Below are positions 7,828-15,664 of a stretch of DNA of 64,000 nucleotides, piece by piece (the first letter of the stretch is position 1; the number at the start of each line of letters is the position of its first letter). The notes beneath the pieces are model-generated. The model did not search any database. It was not told where the DNA came from and was given only the letters and a program-made list of their open reading frames with translations. Both the position numbers and the translations under genes were made by a program. Source of the DNA: UBA1672 sp050633505 (lineage in GTDB: Bacteria > Pseudomonadota > Alphaproteobacteria > Micavibrionales > Micavibrionaceae); the NCBI GenBank assembly GCA_050633505.1, contig JBOEGQ010000003.1:1-64000 (forward strand), read 5' to 3'.

Positions 7828-8478
7828 ATGTCTGTAGAAGTCGAAACAATTGTTGCCGTGTCCGTTATGATGGCGGTTTTCTCCGCTGTTGCTGCTATTG
7901 GAACCAGTATTGTGCTAGGGGCAGGTTTTGAACGATTGCGTTCAGGGTTTGAAGTGATACGCAAACAGACTGGCTTTTTTAGTGATGCTATTCATCAATT
8001 AGAACAGAAGATGGATGTTGTTGATGACCAAACCGGTAAGTTTTCCCGTGCTATATCTGTAATGGAAAACAAGGTGAATAATGTAGGGGATCAGGCAAAT
8101 GCCTTTACCCAGACTGTACAAACTCTTGAACGCAAGGTGGAGGTCGTTGATAAGCAGACAGGTTTCTTTGGTGATGCTATCCATCGTTTGGAAGAGAAGG
8201 TTGATAAGGTCGTTGCACATGAAGATGTAATAAGCGAACGTATCGAACAGCATGCAGATGCCGAGGTGATTAGTGTCGGCAAGACAGAAGCATTAGTTTC
8301 ACATGCAGAGGAGTTATTATTACAAATGGGGGCGATTGCAGACAAGATGTCGGAGAAGTCAGATAAATCACCTGCGACTGATCTTGAACACGGGTTTAGT
8401 AATTCCCATTTCGGAGAACAGAATTTTGCAAATTATGCTTACCTCAATACAGAAAGAGAGGGAGCAAGTATAAACTAA
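7828..8478 (+). CDS. Membrane-anchored coiled-coil repeat protein
   Basis: 216 residues. An N-terminal hydrophobic helix (about 7-33, alanine/valine-rich) is followed by about four tandem repeats of ~27 residues with the form QTGFF.DAIH.LE.K.DVVD (from about residue 46 to 130). They have heptad character and probably form a long parallel coiled coil. The first and last repeats are the most alike. The C-terminal third is less regular and ends in an Asn/Tyr-rich segment. No known family is recognised; a periplasmic scaffold or spacer role is inferred from architecture only. Terminator follows. Confidence 0.6.
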   Translation: MSVEVETIVAVSVMMAVFSAVAAIGTSIVLGAGFERLRSGFEVIRKQTGFFSDAIHQLEQKMDVVDDQTGKFSRAISVMENKVNNVGDQANAFTQTVQTLERKVEVVDKQTGFFGDAIHRLEEKVDKVVAHEDVISERIEQHADAEVISVGKTEALVSHAEELLLQMGAIADKMSEKSDKSPATDLEHGFSNSHFGEQNFANYAYLNTEREGASIN

Positions 8479-8505
8479 GTTTTTTATCCATGACGCTCTG
8501 AAATT

Positions 8506-8532
8506 GAAGGCCATTTTGGCCTTCTTTTTTTT
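8506..8532 (+). terminator. Rho-independent terminator
   Basis: Perfect stem gaaggcca / tggccttc around a two-base loop, followed by an eight-T run; lies 28 bases after the coiled-coil gene. Confidence 0.85.
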
Positions 8533-8613
8533 GAGGAATAGAGGTGGTAATAGGGACGAAAGCTGATAAACTGCATTGATTGGGGCTTAGCTGCATATAT
8601 TCAGGAGGTATTC

Positions 8614-9336
8614 TTGGCGCTGTCTTTTATTTTGTGGGTTACAATTTCTTGTATTCTTTTGGGGTTCTGGGTCTGGACACTTTTCACTATTTTTAAGCAA
8701 AAAAAGGCATGGAAATTTTATGCAGATAAGAAAAAGCTCCGTTATCATTCGAATGGCTTATTCGAAACTCCATCTTTAAGCGGAGCGATTGATGAGTATA
8801 AGGTTTCTCTTTTCGTAAGTGAGCATTCGGAACTGGATGCGCGTTCTCATCGTCGTCTTACGGCGATTGAGGTGTCATTGCATTCCGGGCTTCCTATTTC
8901 CTCTGCGGTGGCGAGCGGGGGAATGGTGCATATTGTAGAGGCTTTGGATATTAATCAGGAATACCGCCCGGCGCATAAAGAATGGGATGATTCCTATATT
9001 ATAAGGGCGTCAGATAATCAGGTGATGCAGTCTTATTTGAATGATGACAGGCTTGAACAGGTTCTGAAATTGATGAAAACAGAGAAGGTCTGGATTGTTT
9101 TATTGTTCTTGGATGGTAAGGGACTTTTGCGTTTGGACACACCTCTACCGATTGATAACCCCAAGAGTCTGGATAAATTGATTAAGCAAATGATTAGTGT
9201 TGCTCAGGCATTGGAGTTGGGTAAAGGGGAAGAGAAAGGTCTTTTGCGTAAACGCAAAGAAGATGACTCTGCGCCGGTTCTGGCTCTTGATGAAGACATT
9301 CTGGATGATGATATCGGTCTGGAATTAGAGGAATAG
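8614..9336 (+). CDS. Membrane-anchored protein of unknown function
   Basis: 240 residues with a TTG start, supported by a near-perfect Shine-Dalgarno aggagg five bases upstream. One N-terminal transmembrane helix (about residues 4-27, LWVTISCILLGFWVWTLF) is followed by a basic stretch (KQKKAWKFYADKKK). A ~170-residue cytoplasmic alpha/beta domain comes next, and a very acidic tail ends the protein (LDEDILDDDIGLELEE). No enzyme motif stands out. It lies between a terminator and the convergent glucosidase gene. Confidence 0.65.
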   Translation: MALSFILWVTISCILLGFWVWTLFTIFKQKKAWKFYADKKKLRYHSNGLFETPSLSGAIDEYKVSLFVSEHSELDARSHRRLTAIEVSLHSGLPISSAVASGGMVHIVEALDINQEYRPAHKEWDDSYIIRASDNQVMQSYLNDDRLEQVLKLMKTEKVWIVLLFLDGKGLLRLDTPLPIDNPKSLDKLIKQMISVAQALELGKGEEKGLLRKRKEDDSAPVLALDEDILDDDIGLELEE

Positions 9337-9379
9337 AACGTAGTATAGCCAATTTTGACTGTATGTTTATTTTGATTCT

Positions 9380-10939
9380 CTAAAGTTCAAACCCATCTAT
9401 TACAAATGAAAATGGTTGTATTTCTTTATTTTGATACATCGTTTTTGTGTTCGAAACATTAAATATGCAATTCGTTTCGTATTTATTATCTGATCTAATA
9501 ATATGAATTATATTTGAATGACTTGTGTCAAGAAATTCAAATTGTCCTTTAATAATTTCAGGCTTATGTTTTCTCCAGTTTAGAAACTTTTTTGTAAATT
9601 CTAAGCATGACAAGCTATCAGAGCTTTGGGACTGTACGTTGAGCTTTTCATGTGTCTTGGGGATTGGAAGCCACGGTGTGTTTTTTGAAAACCCTGAATT
9701 GGGCGAATCGGCCAGCCAAACAATAGGCGTACGGCATCCGTCTCGTCCTTGCCATATTGGCCAGGTTTCTTTTGCCCAAGGGTCTTGAAGTTTTTCAAAA
9801 GGAATTTTTGCCTCTGGTAGGCCGAGCTCTTCTCCTTGATATAGAAACAATGTTCCGGGCAAGCACCCAAGTAATGCGATTAGAATTTTTGAAAAATCAG
9901 GATGATGGTCAAACTCTTTATGCCAGCGGCTTGCCGCCCTTACAACATCATGATTTGAAAATGCCCAACTTGGCCATCCGGTGCTTTTCGTGGTGGATGG
10001 TGTGAAGAACGTTTCGATGGGTAAGCGGATTGTTTCTTCTGTTAATGTTTTTTGTGTGCCTGACATCATATGCGGATTGTATGTTGTGTGTAGGAGGCCG
10101 CTTTGTGTATATTCTTGTGCACGTTCATATGGGTGATCGTCGCCGATCTCCCCGATTAGTACGCGGTTATCATATTGATCTGTTAGGGATCGGAGCTTGC
10201 GTAAAAAATCTAAATTTTCTGGTCGTGATTTATCGTATATATGCCTTTGTGTGGAATAGGGTGTCTTTTCCTCAAATTGTGTGGCGTAGCCAAGATCGTT
10301 ATCACGGCTGGGGTTATTACGTAATTTTTGATCATGGAAATAGAAATTCACAACATCAAGGCGAAAGCCATCAACGCCAAAATCTAACCAGAATTTACAA
10401 GTATCCAGCATTTCTTTTTGTACATCGAGATTGTGAAAATTGAGGTCGGGTTGCTCTTTTAGAAAGTTGTGAAAATAATACTGTTTGTAATGCTCATCCC
10501 ATTCCCATGCCGTCCCCCCAAAAACCGACATCCAATTATTAGGTGGGTTTTTATTATCCTGTCCGTCTGCCCAGATATACCAATCCTTTTTTGTTGGGTC
10601 ACTAAACCACGGGTGCTGGTTTGATGTATGGGAAAGGACGAGGTCGATAATGACTTTAATGTTTAGTTTATGCGCCTTTTGTACAAGATCCTCGAAATCT
10701 TTCATGGTGCCGAAAATTGGATCAATATCACGATAATCTGATACGTCATATCCAAAGTCTGCCATGGGGCTTTTGAAAAAAGGAGATATCCAGATTGCAT
10801 CAACACCAAGTGCAGAAATATAGTCAAGGTGCTGCGTTATACCAGGTAAATCGCCGATACCATCATTATTCGTATCTTGAAAACTACGCGGGTAAATCTG
10901 GTATATAACGGCGCCTCGCCACCAGTCTGTATCAGACAT
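9380..10939 (-). CDS. GH13 alpha-glucosidase / oligo-glucosidase
   Basis: 519 residues from the ATG at 10939 (MSDTDWWRG). It is a family-13 alpha-amylase-fold hydrolase with all core regions: DLVLSHTSNQH (region I), DGFRLDVVNFY with nucleophile D195, LIGEIGDD with acid/base E264, and FSNHDVVR with D331. The YQIYPRSFQDTNNDGIGDLPGI start is typical of cytoplasmic alpha-glucosidases that cleave short malto- or isomalto-oligosaccharides. There is no signal peptide. The residue after the nucleophile is Val; in this family Val there is linked with alpha-1,6 activity and Thr/Ala with alpha-1,4, so 1,6 activity is plausible. The start overlaps the PhzF stop by 8 bases. Confidence 0.88.
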   Translation of the reverse strand: MSDTDWWRGAVIYQIYPRSFQDTNNDGIGDLPGITQHLDYISALGVDAIWISPFFKSPMADFGYDVSDYRDIDPIFGTMKDFEDLVQKAHKLNIKVIIDLVLSHTSNQHPWFSDPTKKDWYIWADGQDNKNPPNNWMSVFGGTAWEWDEHYKQYYFHNFLKEQPDLNFHNLDVQKEMLDTCKFWLDFGVDGFRLDVVNFYFHDQKLRNNPSRDNDLGYATQFEEKTPYSTQRHIYDKSRPENLDFLRKLRSLTDQYDNRVLIGEIGDDHPYERAQEYTQSGLLHTTYNPHMMSGTQKTLTEETIRLPIETFFTPSTTKSTGWPSWAFSNHDVVRAASRWHKEFDHHPDFSKILIALLGCLPGTLFLYQGEELGLPEAKIPFEKLQDPWAKETWPIWQGRDGCRTPIVWLADSPNSGFSKNTPWLPIPKTHEKLNVQSQSSDSLSCLEFTKKFLNWRKHKPEIIKGQFEFLDTSHSNIIHIIRSDNKYETNCIFNVSNTKTMYQNKEIQPFSFVIDGFEL

Positions 10940-11729
10940 AAACCTGCCCTTGCAGATAGAGCTTTGCGTGTCCTGATATATAAACGCGTTCTGGTGTGTT
11001 TTGGCAAAGTAAGTTGCCGCCTCGCGCAGAAACCTGATAGGCATGGAGCGTATCTTTCTGCAATCGATCTGCCCAATAGGGGGTAAGGATACAATGCGCG
11101 GATCCTGTTACAGGATCTTCATCGATATTGTATTTAGGGCAGAAAAACCGGGAAACGAAATCGATATCTGGCCTCTGCGATGGTGCAGTGACAATCAAAA
11201 AGTCAATATCGTTAATGTCTTTAAGAGCTTTAAAATCCGGGGTTAGTTTTTTTACGTCTTCTTCTTCGTCAAAAACCGCCATCCAGTATTTTCCCTGATA
11301 AAGGCTGAAGGGTGTATTTCCCAGTACGTTTATAACATCATCACGGGCGGAGCTCTGTGTTATAGGCCAAGATGGGAAATCCATACGCAGAAGGTTTTCT
11401 GGCGTTTTTTCAACGTTTAGAAGACCAGATCGTGATGAGAAACGGATGGTCGTGCCTGAAAAGTTCAGGTGATTAAAAATAACAAAGGCGGTGGCAAGTG
11501 TTGCATGACCGCATAAATCTACTTCTCCATTCGGGGTGAACCAGCGTAGATCATAATCAAATTTGGGATCGCTTGATGGAATGAAAAAGGCCGTTTCGGA
11601 GAGGTTGTTCTCCATCGCGATATTTTGCAAAACATCATCAGGCAAGAAATCAGAAAGGGGACAAACGGCGGCCGGGTTGCCGCCGAATATCTTCTTTGTA
11701 AAAGCATCAATTTGATAAATATCAATCAT
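10932..11729 (-). CDS. PhzF-family isomerase/epimerase-like protein
   Basis: 265 residues. The N-terminus IYQIDAFTKKIFGGNPAAV and the motifs NNLSETAFF (with the family catalytic Glu, about E45), EVDLCGHATLA and DEDPVTGSAHC are hallmarks of the PhzF/diaminopimelate-epimerase-like fold. Family members catalyse isomerisations of small carboxylic acids. There is no phenazine pathway here, so the substrate is unknown. It lies 19 bases after the cyclophilin gene and overlaps the glucosidase, forming a coupled trio with no obvious metabolic link. Confidence 0.88.
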   Translation of the reverse strand: MIDIYQIDAFTKKIFGGNPAAVCPLSDFLPDDVLQNIAMENNLSETAFFIPSSDPKFDYDLRWFTPNGEVDLCGHATLATAFVIFNHLNFSGTTIRFSSRSGLLNVEKTPENLLRMDFPSWPITQSSARDDVINVLGNTPFSLYQGKYWMAVFDEEEDVKKLTPDFKALKDINDIDFLIVTAPSQRPDIDFVSRFFCPKYNIDEDPVTGSAHCILTPYWADRLQKDTLHAYQVSARGGNLLCQNTPERVYISGHAKLYLQGQVYV

Positions 11730-11748
11730 GATACACGCACGGTTATTC

Positions 11749-12279
11749 TTACTGTGCTGCTTTTAATGTTGCTTTAACGATCTTGGATGGGTTTGAAGGT
11801 GGTTCACCAACTTCAACTTTATCAATAAATTCCATACCAGATGTTACCTGACCGAAAACGGTGTATTTACCGGTTAGAAAACTACATCCTGTATCTGTGA
11901 AACAGATAAAGAATTGAGAGTTTGCACTGTCAGGGCTTTGGCTACGTGCCATACCAACTGTACCGCGTTTATATGCATATTTGCTGAATTCTGCAGGGAT
12001 ATCCGGGTTGTTTGAGCCACCCATTCCTGTACCCGTTGGGTCACCTGTTTGTGCCATGAAGCCAGGAATTACACGGTGAAAAACGATACCGTCATAGAAT
12101 CCTTCGCTTGCAAGTTGTGTGATTTGTTGAACATGTTTGGGTGCGATATCAGGCAAAAGATCAATCACAACAGTACCACCTGTTGATAGTTCCAGATTAA
12201 GCGTCTCTGCTTGAGCATTTTCGGATGCTGCTGACATAATTAAAAGGCCTCCTAGTGTAAGCATAAGTTTTTTGAACAT
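11749..12279 (-). CDS. Periplasmic cyclophilin-type peptidyl-prolyl isomerase
   Basis: 176 residues. A signal peptide (MFKKLMLTLGGLLIMSAASENAQA) precedes a complete small cyclophilin domain with the catalytic segment FHRVIPGFMAQTGDPTGTG (active-site Arg), the SANSQFFICF core and YTVFGQV. It catalyses cis-trans isomerisation of prolyl bonds in exported proteins. A Shine-Dalgarno (agagga) precedes the ATG. First gene of a run with PhzF and the glucosidase. Confidence 0.92.
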   Translation of the reverse strand: MFKKLMLTLGGLLIMSAASENAQAETLNLELSTGGTVVIDLLPDIAPKHVQQITQLASEGFYDGIVFHRVIPGFMAQTGDPTGTGMGGSNNPDIPAEFSKYAYKRGTVGMARSQSPDSANSQFFICFTDTGCSFLTGKYTVFGQVTSGMEFIDKVEVGEPPSNPSKIVKATLKAAQ

Positions 12280-12435
12280 AAATGAATCCTCTTTATAGAA
12301 TTAACGGGTTCGTTTTGCTGTTTCAGTTCTTTCGTCAAAGCATATATCTTTGACCTTTAAATCCAAGAAAAAGCCCTATATTCGTTACATAGACAATGGG
12401 CAAATGCAAGGGAAAGCACACGAAAGAGAGCGTCT

Positions 12436-12714
12436 TTAAACAGTTTCTTTTTCTGTGATTTGCGGGGCAGGGGTAGATAGTGGCGTATTTTCCTGCGCGA
12501 TCGTTTGAACCTTTTCAACGATTTTATTATGTGGCTCTATTATGTCGTCTTTAATTGTTGTCAGACATTTACCACATTGTGTACCACAACCAGAGCAGTC
12601 CATATGGAACTCTTCCAGAGAACAAAAATCCGTGCGGATCTGTTGTCCTTCATAATTCTTCAAATTATCTTTGAAGATTGTGTCGGTAATGTTGCGGCAA
12701 ATACAAATTTTCAT
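12436..12714 (-). CDS. bfd: Bacterioferritin-associated ferredoxin-like [2Fe-2S] protein
   Basis: 92 residues from the ATG at 12714. The N-terminus KICICRNITD carries C4 and C6, and GTQCGKC carries C47 and C50, equivalent to the four cluster ligands of Bfd. Bfd binds bacterioferritin and delivers electrons to release stored iron. Two more cysteines (C40, C43 in DCSGCG) and a ~40-residue Thr/Pro/Glu-rich tail make it longer than the usual 64 residues. Fur-box-like sequences upstream and the bacterioferritin gene 0.7 kb away support an iron-release role. An in-frame ATG at 12780 lies beyond the Fur box and is unlikely to be the start. Confidence 0.82.
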   Translation of the reverse strand: MKICICRNITDTIFKDNLKNYEGQQIRTDFCSLEEFHMDCSGCGTQCGKCLTTIKDDIIEPHNKIVEKVQTIAQENTPLSTPAPQITEKETV

Positions 12715-12730
12715 ATCTATATATCCATCG

Positions 12731-12790
12731 TGATAAGAATGATTATCACATAAAAATACGCAAATGCAAGTCATTATCATTCTTTATTTG
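12731..12790. promoter_or_regulatory. Tandem Fur-box-like sites between bfd and the thioredoxin gene
   Basis: tgataagaatgattatca (12731-12748) is an 18-base palindrome whose part aatgattatca matches the centre of the Fur consensus. A second AT-rich element containing tcattatcattc lies at 12771-12782. Both are within 80 bases of the two divergent start codons. Iron-dependent control of one or both genes is inferred. Confidence 0.55.
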
Positions 12791-12856
12791 AATATATTCG
12801 TGCACAGGAAATGAGAAGCTGCTAACTTGATTGTCTCGTATGTGGAGGGGGTTTTT

Positions 12857-13360
12857 ATGAAATTTCAGGTGTTCTTTCCGATCATTTTGTTTTTTGTTTT
12901 TGCTGTTATCTGTGGAGGTAGCACATATGCAAGCAGTGACAAAGGTGATCAAGTTAAGGTTTATCACGTTCCCGCTAAAAAAATGTTGGAATATATTGAT
13001 CGGAAAAAGGGGCAGAAACGCATTGTTCTGATTTATACGTCGTGGTGTCCGTATTGCCGTGAGAAAATGCCCGATATTATGGATCTGGAAAGGGCGCGTA
13101 AGGGCTCTGTTATTGCCATTTCTGTTGATGAGGATTATGCGCAATACGCGAAATATGCCAAGACCCTCAAAAATTCACCATTTCCGTTGTTCTTAAATGA
13201 TGGGGCAGAGCAAAGCCTGAAAAATGCATTAAAAAAATCGCATAGCATAAAGCCATGGAGTGGCTATCCGACTTTAATTTTCTTGGATGAGAATAATCAG
13301 GCTGTGTCTCAGGGGAATTATACAGTAGAGCAGGCAGCCAAATATCTGTTTGGACAATAA
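12857..13360 (+). CDS. Exported thioredoxin-fold protein
   Basis: 167 residues from the ATG at 12857, which follows a strong Shine-Dalgarno (ggaggggg). A signal peptide (FPIILFFVFAVICGGSTYAS) is followed by a thioredoxin fold with YTSWCPYCREKMP, the redox motif C-P-Y-C, and a likely cis-proline in SGYPTLIFLD. It is a periplasmic thiol-disulphide oxidoreductase of the TlpA/ResE-like kind; the exact substrate is not clear. The divergent bfd gene and shared Fur-like sites suggest a link to iron or haem metabolism. Confidence 0.8.
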   Translation: MKFQVFFPIILFFVFAVICGGSTYASSDKGDQVKVYHVPAKKMLEYIDRKKGQKRIVLIYTSWCPYCREKMPDIMDLERARKGSVIAISVDEDYAQYAKYAKTLKNSPFPLFLNDGAEQSLKNALKKSHSIKPWSGYPTLIFLDENNQAVSQGNYTVEQAAKYLFGQ

Positions 13361-13387
13361 AAAAGGGAAGAGCGTAAAGCTCCCCCC
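13358..13387 (-). terminator. Rho-independent terminator of bfr
   Basis: On the minus strand: stem ggggagc / gctcttccc (two-base bulge), loop tttac, followed by tttttt. It lies 25 bases beyond the bfr stop. Confidence 0.65.
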
Positions 13388-13411
13388 CTCAATATTTCTA
13401 TTATATGGTTC

Positions 13412-13900
13412 TTAACCTTCTGCGTCTAAAGGACTTTCAGAGTTAAGGTGGATGTAGTTTTTCACCCCCATGTCTTCAATCATCTTCAACTGTGTTTCCA
13501 GATAATCAATATGGCCTTCTTCATCGGCAAGAATTTTTGCAAATAAGTCACGTGTAACGAAGTCTTTAACTTCTTCTGCATAGGCGACAGCTTCCCGATA
13601 GTGCGATGCACCGTCAACTTCCAGCTTCATATCGCATTCCATGATTTCTTTTACATTTTCACCGATATAGAGTTTGCCAAGATCTTGTAGATTAGGCAGA
13701 CCTTCAAGGAAAAGAATGCGTTTGATTAAGTCATCGGCATGTTGCATTTCCTCAATAGATTCCTTGTACTCATGCTTTGCCAGCTTGGTAATACCCCAGT
13801 CTTCCAGAATGCGTGAATGCAGGAAATACTGGTTAATCGCCGTAAGTTCTTTTTTCAAGGCCTCATTGAGGAGGTCTATAATTTTTTGATCGCCTTTCAT
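13412..13900 (-). CDS. bfr: Bacterioferritin
   Basis: 162 residues, normal family length. All ferroxidase ligands are in register: E18, E51, H54, E94, E127 and H130. The haem-ligand methionine M52 is present (EEMQHAD), so it is a haem-binding bacterioferritin rather than ferritin. It forms a 24-mer that oxidises Fe2+ and stores it as ferric mineral. A good Shine-Dalgarno (aaggag) precedes the ATG and a terminator follows. Works with the Bfd-like ferredoxin encoded nearby. Confidence 0.96.
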   Translation of the reverse strand: MKGDQKIIDLLNEALKKELTAINQYFLHSRILEDWGITKLAKHEYKESIEEMQHADDLIKRILFLEGLPNLQDLGKLYIGENVKEIMECDMKLEVDGASHYREAVAYAEEVKDFVTRDLFAKILADEEGHIDYLETQLKMIEDMGVKNYIHLNSESPLDAEG

Positions 13901-13935
13901 TGGTCGTCTCCTTAAAAATGTGTAGCGCCTTATAT

Positions 13936-15246
13936 TTAATCTAAGGCGCGCTCAATGATTGATTCGATATTTTTCGTATATGCATCGTAGTTGAAAATAG
14001 CATCGAGAGCCTTTTTGTCAAGTTTTTCAGTGACTTGAGTATCATTCTCAATTGCACCTCTAAGTGTAAGAGAGCCTTTTCCGCTGCTGCGGTCTGCCCA
14101 GACTTCCATGGCGTTGCGCTGTACGATGCGATAGGCATCTTCGCGTGATATTCCCGCCTGTGTCAAGGCCAGCATAGTTCTTTGGGAAAATACCAGGCCG
14201 CCTGTCATCTCTAAATTATGCATCATGCGATCAGGGTAGACGAGAAGTTTATCAACGATCCCAGCCAAGCGATTTAAAGCATAATCCGCAGAAATAAGGG
14301 CATCTGGTAGAATGGTGCGTTCCACAGAAGAATGAGAGATATCGCGCTCATGCCATAGGGCAACATTTTCAAGAGCCGGAATAACCGCAGAGCGTATAAT
14401 ACGTGCCTGACCGGTCATGTTTTCTGTACCGATAGGGTTACGTTTATGCGGCATTGCAGATGACCCTTTTTGTTTAGGATCAAAATATTCTTCCGCTTCA
14501 CGTACTTCTGTACGTTGTAGGTGACGTACTTCCACAGCTAAATTTTCAATAGAGCTGGCTACAACCCCTAATGTTGCAAAGAACATGGCGTGACGGTCAC
14601 GCGGGATCACTTGCGTTGCAACTGTTTCGGGCTTTAGACCAAGTTTGTCCGCGACATGTGCCTCGATTGATGGTTCGGCTGTGGCATATGTGCCAACTGC
14701 GCCGGAGATTGTGATTGTGCTGACCTCTTCTTTGGCTGCGATCATGCGTTCGCGTGCGCGTTTAAAGGCGGCGTAATGTCCGGCTAGTTTTAGGCCAAAT
14801 GTTGTTGGCTCACCATGAATGCCGTGAGATCGACCAATACATAATGTGGCTTTATGTTCTTGTGCGCGTTTTTTTAGCGCAGCCATAAGCTTTTCAAGAT
14901 CTGCGATAATAAGATCGGCAGCCTGCGTTAGCATCACAGCAAAGCTTGTATCAATCACGTCAGATGATGTCATGCCCTGATGGACATAACGGCTGTCTTC
15001 ACCAACATGTTCTGCCACAGAAGTTAAGAAAGCAATGACATCATGTTTTACTTCTGCCTCAATTTCATTAATACGATCAACGTTGAAGTTGCCTTTTTCA
15101 CGCAATGTTTTTGCGGCGCTTTCCGGCACGGTTCCGAGTTCAGCCATTTTTTCCAAGGCGAGTGTTTCTACCTCAAGCCAGATACGGAATTTATTTTCCT
15201 GCTCAAAAATATTGGCCATTTCAGGACGGGAGTAACGCGGGATCAT
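13936..15246 (-). CDS. purB: Adenylosuccinate lyase
   Basis: 436 residues, the size of the short (Bacillus-type) PurB. The fumarase/aspartase-superfamily signature GSSAMPHKRNP is present, with the conserved TSSDVIDTS, GRSHGIHGEPTTFG and ERDISHSSVER segments. It catalyses two steps of purine synthesis: SAICAR to AICAR plus fumarate, and adenylosuccinate to AMP plus fumarate. Complete from start to stop. Two very small frames lie upstream on the same strand. Confidence 0.97.
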   Translation of the reverse strand: MIPRYSRPEMANIFEQENKFRIWLEVETLALEKMAELGTVPESAAKTLREKGNFNVDRINEIEAEVKHDVIAFLTSVAEHVGEDSRYVHQGMTSSDVIDTSFAVMLTQAADLIIADLEKLMAALKKRAQEHKATLCIGRSHGIHGEPTTFGLKLAGHYAAFKRARERMIAAKEEVSTITISGAVGTYATAEPSIEAHVADKLGLKPETVATQVIPRDRHAMFFATLGVVASSIENLAVEVRHLQRTEVREAEEYFDPKQKGSSAMPHKRNPIGTENMTGQARIIRSAVIPALENVALWHERDISHSSVERTILPDALISADYALNRLAGIVDKLLVYPDRMMHNLEMTGGLVFSQRTMLALTQAGISREDAYRIVQRNAMEVWADRSSGKGSLTLRGAIENDTQVTEKLDKKALDAIFNYDAYTKNIESIIERALD

Positions 15247-15309
15247 AGTTTTATCTTTCTTGGTTGAACCGATTTTTCGCCCAGACCATATTAGAATTTC
15301 ATCATGGGA

Positions 15310-15456
15310 TCAAGATGTGTGTTCAGACTCTTCGCGATCGGTCTTATTCCAGTTGGCAAGTACCTCTTCAACCGTCTTGATTTCATCCTCTGAGAATATT
15401 TTGGATTTCTTGTCCGTCACGTATTTTTGTTTTTGTTCGGGTGTTATGGATTGCAC
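15310..15456 (-). CDS. Possible 48-residue hydrophilic peptide
   Basis: A GTG-initiated frame reads ITPEQKQKYVTDKKSKIFSE and continues charged and helical with EVLANWNKTDREE before a TGA. The composition looks like coding rather than random sequence, and it lies between purB and the small membrane protein on the same strand. No strong Shine-Dalgarno is visible and no family is recognised. Confidence 0.35.
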   Translation of the reverse strand: MQSITPEQKQKYVTDKKSKIFSEDEIKTVEEVLANWNKTDREESEHTS

Positions 15457-15470
15457 CTATAATCGTGCCG

Positions 15471-15644
15471 TTAATACGGTGACCTGTAAGGCGCGCGTGA
15501 ATGATGATAAAGGCCGATAAACGCGCCAACTGCGAATAAGATAAGACCAAGAACAAAGAGTAGGGCGGCTTGATAACTAATATAGCTGGCTGCGGCATTA
15601 TGCGCGATATGCAAGCCGTCGATAATTACTTGGTCTGTGTCCAT
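15471..15644 (-). CDS. Small single-span membrane protein
   Basis: 57 residues from the ATG at 15644 with a Shine-Dalgarno-like aaaggg seven bases upstream. An N-terminal hydrophilic part (MDTDQVIIDGLHIAHNA) leads into one transmembrane helix (ALLFVLGLILFAVGAFIGLY) and a short basic, Tyr/His/Arg-rich tail. Function unknown. Confidence 0.5.
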   Translation of the reverse strand: MDTDQVIIDGLHIAHNAAASYISYQAALLFVLGLILFAVGAFIGLYHHSRAPYRSPY

Positions 15645-15664
15645 TCTAAAACCCTTTAAGTTAT

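Noticed and set aside
10030..10443. 137-codon plus-strand frame inside the glucosidase gene
   Set aside because: It is an antisense shadow of a clearly functional GH13 enzyme.
15383..15598. 71-codon minus-strand frame overlapping the 57-residue membrane protein
   Set aside because: The alternative frame has a better start, a Shine-Dalgarno and a clean transmembrane helix.
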